Below, piece by piece: positions 58,201 through 64,000 of a stretch of 64,000 nucleotides of DNA (the stretch's first letter is position 1; every line of letters begins with the position of its first letter). Origin of the DNA: Phytoseiulus persimilis (lineage: Eukaryota > Arthropoda > Arachnida > Mesostigmata > Phytoseiidae). The translations under genes were made by a program, and so were the position numbers. The DNA is taken from contig JAQZDE010000063.1 in the NCBI GenBank assembly GCA_037576195.1, forward strand, positions 1 to 64,000. Direction: 5' to 3'. The notes beneath the pieces were generated by a model that did no database searches, had not been told where the DNA came from, and worked only from the letters and a program-made list of their open reading frames with translations.

Positions 58201-59898
58201 GCACGTTGTCGCACAATTGCCGTGGACGGCGAATTATACTTTCGGGGGTTGGAGTGTGATTCAGTTCGGGGATTCCAGCTTCTCCGTCACTGGAAAACCA
58301 TCTAGGTGGAGAACGAGCGAGATTGCATCAATTGTAGAGAGCTTTCCCTGAGCGCGGGTATATGACGCTCAACTTGTTTTTTTCCCGCTGGAGTCTTGAG
58401 AGAGCGACATTTCCGAATCCTCCCAGTGTCGAAGGGCGGCGTTCCTCGAAATGCCCACGCTCAACTTACCAACTCCATGTTGGTGGATGACCACGTGCGT
58501 CTTTCGTGGGACATGCGCGGCGACGTCTAAGGCTCCGACCGAGTTTGGAACTTCGGAGCCTAGTGGCGAACCCACGAATTACATACAGGAGGCGCTTACC
58601 GCCAAGGAATGTTACGGAACTGTCGCAAGGCTTTTCGTCCGACACCGATCGTTTTCTGATACCTTCCGGCTCGTTATCCCACGTTATCGATAACTTCATC
58701 GAGGACCCCGCGAACGTTCTATTCCTTTCATGAGAGAGCTCAGGGTCGGGAATCAATATTTTTCTCCGTATCTCGATGAAACTGTGACTTATCAGAGTCG
58801 CCTACATTGCCGTGGGAAAGATGACTGATAGAAATGCGAGGACCTCATACATCGGCCACAACATGACCTAAATGGTCCCTTTGGTTAGGTGTGGAGGTAC
58901 ATCGAGGCCGCGACAGCCGCGATGAGATCCGCGAATCTTCGCTTCGTTCCCGTGATCCCGCCAATTTCGGTTTTTCTTGATGGAAACAGTTTTGACGATG
59001 AAATTTCGCAAAAATTTCCGGAGGTCGAAAAAGACGCTACTTCAACGTTCCTTGAGATTGAGAGGACCGATTTCCCAAGGAATGACTCAATGAAAGCGAT
59101 CGGCCGAGGGCAAACCACGTACGGATGGAGCTAAGGGTGAGTTGTATCACAACGAGTTGGGATGTTTGCGCACTCCTCGCCTCTCTCTCCCTGTCTCCCT
59201 TTGCCAGCCTCCAACATCAGAATGTAAATCGACCGAAGACCTGCCAACAGTACTGCCTGGACTTGATGTTCATAACTTCTTACTGTTTCGGCCAGCGACT
59301 TCTCACTGTTCATCCTACCTTTTTCCTCTCCTCCCAATACTCGCTGTGAATTTCGCGGCGCCTGCGAATTTTCGACTAAAAGTCCGTGATGATCCCACAA
59401 ATCTCCGGCGAAATGCCTCGATGAACGTCCGGGCCTAGTCATAGCGAATGAGAATTGGAAGGAGCTTTGTAGCGGACATCGGTCGCGACCGATTCCAGAG
59501 CACAAAGCCGCAATGGTCGTTGTTCTCCAAGTTAGAAATCGTTGCAGATGAGGAATTCATTTTCACCCTGCCGTCTTGGCGGATATTGAGCATCAGCGCG
59601 TGTGTTGACTACCCCCGGCAAAGTTTTCCCATCGGTTGGAGCAGTGAAGATCCAAAGGCCGGATCGAGCTTGTGTGTCCCCTGGGGAAAATCTCGACACG
59701 GCGTCGTCGGAGAGTATTTGGTAGAGGGCCACATGTCCTCCCCAGGAACCGTTGTAGAATGCAGCGCTCCAACGAGCGTAGGCCCGTCGCTGTATGATAG
59801 CCTTGGTTGGCTCCAACGGTAGCCGCAGTCAGATCGATCGGAGACGCTTCTTACTTTGTCGCGGTGATCCGGGTAATTTATCGCTGCCTGGTTCTCGA
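55225..59898. other. No confident gene; tentative exons only
   Basis: Candidate pieces are listed here. - 55861-55749: MPRQQATTPLGILEIFIRF with a GTAAAT donor, then an exon encoding EAYAQMIDL. - 56318-56230: a frame with a GTAAGA donor. + about 57800-57938: ADAYLSLSERIEEQKECKG, donor GTTCCA. + 58560-58733: SLSHVIDNFIEDPANVLFLS, TGA. 58885-59134: both strands open across about 80 codons. - about 59400-59255: MNSEKSLAETVRSYEHQVQA. - 59797-59620: AYARWSAAFYNGSWGGHVAL, with a CATACAG acceptor. None could be joined into a complete model, and none has a recognised domain. Confidence 0.35.
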
Positions 59899-60304
59899 TC
59901 AACTCCTGGTCTCATCGCTCCTTTTGCAGCCCACAGACATCACTACCGTCCTCGTCGGCTTGCGGTGGGCTTCTCTGAGTTTCACCATCCAGCGACGGCT
60001 GGCATCGAAGGCAATCAGTCCGAGCTTTGAAACAGGCCATCCAGCGTGGATTCTTCTCTTCCACCTTATTTGAAACCGAGTCAAGTTCACCGGCCGGATG
60101 TTCGTCAATGGAATCCAGAGCTTTGCAGACATATTCGAAGATAAGGCCTTCTTTTGTGCTCTCTTGGATGAGGCCTTCGTACGCTGGCTCCAAGTATTCT
60201 TCTTTCAGCGTCGACACACAGAGCTCTCCCTGTCCTTCGTAGAAGCAGGATGCCCGGCCATTCATGGATTTCACGGTTCGAAAATTGGCTCCAGCGTAAC
60301 GCAT
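59899..60304 (-). CDS. Unrecognised 121-aa protein, two exons
   Basis: An ATG at 60304 opens exon 60304-60065 (MRYAGANFRTVKSMNGRASC, CFYEGQGELCVSTLKEEYLE, STKEGLIFEYVCKALDSI). A 40-base intron (GTGGAA to CAAAG) joins it in phase 0 to 60024-59899 (LGLIAFDASRRWMVKLREAH, ending SDETRS, TGA). If GTGAAA after RRWM is used as a donor instead, the protein may continue into the exon candidate at 59797. A 197-codon frame on the opposite strand overlaps. The minus frame reads better, but this is a judgement. The family is not recognised. Confidence 0.4.
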
Positions 60305-60518
60305 TCGGAGTCACAGCGGGGGTCGGAAAGTCGTGAATCCCATCGGGGCTGGCTTCGCAGGAACGTGATCCTTCGCGGGATGAAATCTCTCCAGAGGGGC
60401 ATGGTGACACAGATGGAGGATATTCGTACGAGTTTGAAAATTCACGCCGCTATCACGAAGACTCTAATTCGGGAGGATTTCCTAATTGCTCCCATCTCTG
60501 ACATTTGGCTTCCTATAG

Positions 60519-60723
60519 GATCTATTCGGTCTGGCAGCAGTCCAAGGCCGTCATATGAGCTTTTTCCGAGAAAAAGCCGAGGAACGCTGCTTTTTCCTGG
60601 ATTCGAACTCGTTTTGGAGGACCAAGTGAAGAAAAAACGCTCAACTTCACGCTGGATGGGGTTGCGGAAAAGCACTGCAGCAAGCAGTTAGTGGGACTGA
60701 AATCCGTGGGACAGCTCCTCCCT
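60519..60723 (+). CDS. Possible exon with a frame jump, unrecognised
   Basis: A TTCCTATAG acceptor at 60518 opens a frame encoding DLFGLAAVQGRHMSFFREKA and EERCFFLDSNSFWRTK, then TGA. Directly after, a second frame encodes EEKTLNFTLDGVAEKHCSKQ and LVGLKSVGQLLP up to a strong GTGAGT donor at 60724. Both halves look coding, but they are in different frames with no room for an intron, so this is a frameshifted pseudogene, a sequence error or two overlapping events. Confidence 0.35.
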
Positions 60724-61005
60724 GTGAGTTCTGCCGGAGCATGGATGCCCTTGGCGAAGCTGGACAATCACGAATTTCTCCACTCATTAGCTTGGTCGAG
60801 GGACCGTGCCGCAAGCACAAGGCCGATTCCGTAAACTCGTTATCTGTGTTGCTAATCTGAGGTGGAACTTCAACGGAGCCTTCTCCGGCTTGAGTCGGGC
60901 ATGCTCGCAAAGCAGGGGAGGGAACTCTCTCCACAGCCGCCTATAAAGTCATTGCACGTGCGTGCCCCCGTTCTAAGCTGCGAGCGTTGCAGTGCGAGTC
61001 GGGTC

Positions 61006-62389
61006 ATGACGCCGAAACAGAAAAGCTCCAAGATTAGAATCATCGTGTTAGGTGCCAAGGGTGTTGGAAAATCAGGTGTGGATTCCGTGTCAATGCATTG
61101 CAATTTTTAGATGCATAATTAGACCGTGTAGCCGACTCTATAGTAGTCCAACGAGTGCTCGAAAAACAAGTTGTTGGTTCCAGCGTGCATAACACGGTTA
61201 GTCCATGGGAAGTTCTTCCATCCCGAAGCGCATCACTCCAGAGATATTCATCATCGGACCTTGACTTTTGGAGACGACACTTTCGAACTCGAGCTCTTTG
61301 AAGTGAATAAATCCAACGTAAGTGAGCGACGGTGCGTTCGTCGGATTATCTGAACAGAGTTCAGAATTGCTATCTCATTGGTGGTCGCTTTTCTGGCCTT
61401 TGCGGGAGGAGTAGGGGGAGTTGATTCCCGTCGAGAGCATAGGGAACCGGATTCAGAGCGGTCAATAACCTGTTCTGGAAGTCTTTTCTCCGGGTTCGCC
61501 CTCTCAAAGCTCCTGTCGCGCAGAAGAGCCTTTGCTCGTGGTCGTGAGGGCATTTTTCGAAACGGAGGTTTCGGGATGGAAACTAGCCGGAGCTAGAAAG
61601 GGAGAGAGTACCATCCTAGAGAAGGATATTCACCTGAAAGTATCAAATATTGCCCTGTCGAAGCCCACAAGACTTTGTTCCTTACGTCTTTCCCATGTGT
61701 TGAATCGTCGGAGCCCTTGCTTCCCTCAGCACATTTTGTGAGTTGAGTTCCTCAGCACCCTCGAAGCTGGTTTGCGGCAGAAGAGGAGCAATCCGAGAGA
61801 ATAGGATGCGAGCTTTGCAATCTGAGTTTTGGTCATATTTCGGTTTGTGTCACCACATCATGGGAATCTGCGCGAATTCTACGTCGATAGTATTCTTGCT
61901 CCTTCATGCCATTCCAGATGGAACACTGCCCAAAAATGGATTCCGCGGATGCCTTCATCGCAATATACTCCATAGTCTCCCAGAGGAGCTTCGACATCGC
62001 TGCTGAGTTGTGTTTGAAACTCGACTCGAAGTTCCCCGAGATACCGGTGCTGCTACTCGCGAACTGCTGTGATCTGAACTATGCCCGTGAAGTCGATGCT
62101 GAAGAAGGTAATGTTTCACGCTGCCAAGGCACGAAATCAAATATTTCCCCAGCAGACTTAATCAATACGCATTCACGATCCACCAGGTCGCGAAGCGTGC
62201 CCTTGTTTCGCTGAAGTTTCAGCGGCAGAAGAGAATCCCGAGCATCTGATGTCTGCGGTTGAAGGTCTTTTGAGACGAGTAATGACTCACCGGGAACTGG
62301 GTCAACACAAAAGACGACGAAGTATCTCCAACGTGCTCGAGAGTATTTTCGCGTGGAACACCCGTGGCAGTTTCAGCATATCAGTCTAG
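61006..62389 (+). CDS. Divergent Ras-like protein (RERG/RASL11-like) lacking G3 and G4
   Basis: Exons 61006-61075, 61184-61317, 61918-62107 and 62187-62389 fit in phase (donors GTGTGG, GTAAGT, GTAATG) and give 198 residues. The P-loop GAKGVGKS (residues about 17-24) is intact. After the switch I region, beta-strand 3 reads FELELFEVNKSN where DTAG is expected. The hydrophobic strand DAFIAIYSIVSQRSF and LLLANCCDL align with FVLVYS...SF and GNKSDL, so NKxD is replaced by NCCD. G5-like ECSA appears as CFAEVSAAE. The C-terminus is basic (HRELGQHKRRRSISNVLESI) without a CAAX box, as in RERG and RASL11-type Ras proteins. It may bind nucleotide weakly or act as a pseudo-GTPase. Confidence 0.88.
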
Positions 62390-64000
62390 TCGGAGGACGG
62401 GAACGTTTCCGACCATGAGAGGGCGTTGAACGTAGCCGATCGGATAATAAAGTTTTTGTACCCAATACCATGAGTTGAATTCCGTCTTACTCGCACGCAT
62501 ACTCCTAGAGTATGTAGATCACCGGGAAGGACCGAAGTTTTCAGATTCCTCATGAGCTCTGTGCCGACCCTCCCCGGAGACAGACGGATTGAATGCGATG
62601 GGCTTATAAAGGGCAGCGTTTTATTAGTTCCTTCCGCGATGGAACATCCAAGATCATTCCAGCCATGCTCTTAAGAGACGCGGAAGCAACCAACTTTATT
62701 CCTCAATCATGGGACAAGGGCCGGAAATCCAGTCGTATTATTTTGTGATTAGGTTCCTGGCTTCGCTGCAAGCAAACATTATCCTTGCGGCACCGGATCA
62801 ACCTTCTCAACTCGAGACAAGACTCCTCGACTCACGGTTCGGGTATTTTTCTTGTGGAACTCTCGCTGATGTGAGCGATAACTGACGGTCTGCTGTCCTC
62901 AAATGTTCCAAACGTTCGTCTTCAAGTTGGCAATCCATCCCCGAGGAACTGTGCTCAGCATTGCACAACAGCCCGCTCTGTGATTAGGCCCTGTCGTTGT
63001 CTGATGCGCGGAGATTCGCCTATCATCTTAGGGGAGAAAACCGTCCGGGAAAATGATGAGTGTCAGTGGGAAACTCTCTGCCGAATGCGCTGAACAGACC
63101 GCCAGGGAGGCCAGAGGTATCCGTGAGCTCGATCCAGGAAGGACTCGAGGAACGGTCAATGCCCCCAACCTGAGTGACCGGCAAGTCTCTGGAAGCCCGT
63201 CTGTCTCCTAAGCTCTCTGTCGGCCTTCGGGACAAGCTCCCTCGACCATCGCGACGCTGTATCGGGAGCTCTGCCTTTCGCCGAGCCTGCGAATCTGTAT
63301 CAACTGATCAACAAACTGTATTTTGACTCCCTGTCACGCAACTCGCAATCGTAAGTTACGGCACCCGAAATACATGTCCCGGGACGGGACGGTGGCCCGA
63401 GCCGTCAACGGAGCGGGGGCGAAACAGAGTTATATTCCTTCCCTCGGAAACAAGGAGATCTGTTATCCCACCTGGTCATGGCAAACGGAGTCATTCGAAA
63501 ACTGTCCGCGGCTTCAGAGCGGGAAGGAGGTGTCGCTCTCCGACTTGTGAGGTTCAATGTCCTCCTATTACCCTGGGGCAGTAATATTCCGGGTGCGAGA
63601 CGCAATCATTCGAATCGAGTTGATTCGTGATCAAGTCGCGTCTCACTTCCGCGTAGTTCTTTCCTTCGTTCCTCAGCGTTTGCCTGCGAAACTTCGATCA
63701 GAGGTCTCCGACCGCAGTTGTTGCCGTCATCGCCAGCAGACGTTCCCTCTTGACGTGCGGCTCCGCGGGACGAGCGGGCTATGTCTCTAAGCCATGAGAC
63801 GTGATCGGCCGTCTCTTTGGAGAACACGGTGCTCTGCTAAAAATAGTCGGTTGTGCGCGTAAGCTCACGTCTTGTGAACGCCCTCACGCTGTCGTGACTT
63901 ATTCAGTCACCTAGGGACGACGATCAAGACGTAGATTCACTTTTTGTGCAGACATGATCTCAGCACACCCATTATAACGTGGCTCCGTCAAGGTTCCGAC
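62390..64000. other. No gene seen
   Basis: Frames up to 77 codons on either strand show no domain, signal peptide or usable splice pair. The left part is the 3' flank of the Ras-like gene. Confidence 0.5.

Noticed and set aside
58885-59134. Overlapping 77-81-codon ORFs on both strands
   Set aside because: Codons are aligned on the two strands so both stay open together. Neither has a clear splice context or domain, so I did not choose one.
60098-60691. 197-codon plus-strand ORF
   Set aside because: No domain; composition is irregular and it overlaps better-bordered exons on both strands. Length alone is not convincing.
1-64000. CRISPR arrays, prokaryotic operons or ribosome-binding sites
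   Set aside because: The window is eukaryotic; the only tandem arrays are minisatellites without unique spacers.
1-64000. tRNA and rRNA genes
   Set aside because: Some GGTTCGA-like words occur, but I could not fold a convincing cloverleaf by eye. A tRNAscan-SE run would settle it.

Overview
The window is nuclear DNA of a compact animal genome. Genes are split by GT-AG introns of about 30 to 1,200 bases, they lie on both strands a few kilobases apart, base composition is near 50% GC, and AATAAA polyadenylation signals follow several stop codons. Clear gene families are NXF1, Rab10, NAA25, HAGH (glyoxalase II), a BTB-kelch protein, a Ly6/quiver-type GPI protein, two secreted low-complexity proteins, PHRF1 and a RERG/RASL11-like Ras protein. 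The cuticle-like secreted proteins and the retroelement mix suggest an arthropod; a mite or other arachnid with a small genome would fit, but that is inference.

Layout. 1-669: 5' part of an NXF1-type mRNA export gene running off the left edge (-). 1933-4884: unrecognised serine-rich protein (+). 5210-6282: unrecognised five-exon gene (+), convergent with an unrecognised gene at 6488-7325 (-). 8402-9149: fragments of a possible signal-anchored protein (+), convergent with a complete four-exon Rab10 (9289-12197, -). 13.4-20.2 kb is repeat territory: a decayed Ty1/copia pol with a nested poly(A) retroposon, a broken LINE, and a 45-46 bp minisatellite. 20240-22582: intronless NAA25 (-). 24756-26029: HAGH in four exons (-). 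26810-28312: BTB-kelch gene (+). 29.1-36.1 kb: interleaved small genes on both strands, of which the Ly6/quiver-like gene (29682-31177) is solved. 37279-37719 and 40450-40848: secreted Ala/Pro-rich and His/Gly-rich proteins, each with a TATA box.

43.2-55.2 kb is the most interesting region. A full-length PHRF1 gene (RING, PHD, basic/RS-rich body, C-terminal SRI-like domain; 43209-47015) is followed in the same orientation by two truncated paralogues (49049-50096 and 53721-55224). These keep the RING-PHD head with exons of identical length but lack the long tail. Between them lie an R1/Jockey-type LINE fragment, a GC-rich hairpin, a small secreted-protein ORF and an ORF interrupted by one in-frame UGA. 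55.2-60.9 kb has only tentative exons. 61006-62389 encodes a Ras-like protein with an intact P-loop but without the usual G3 and G4 motifs. The last 1.6 kb shows nothing I can call.

These genes do not form a pathway. Intron-exon models were made by eye from splice consensus, reading phase and remembered family features; exons of unrecognised genes are tentative.
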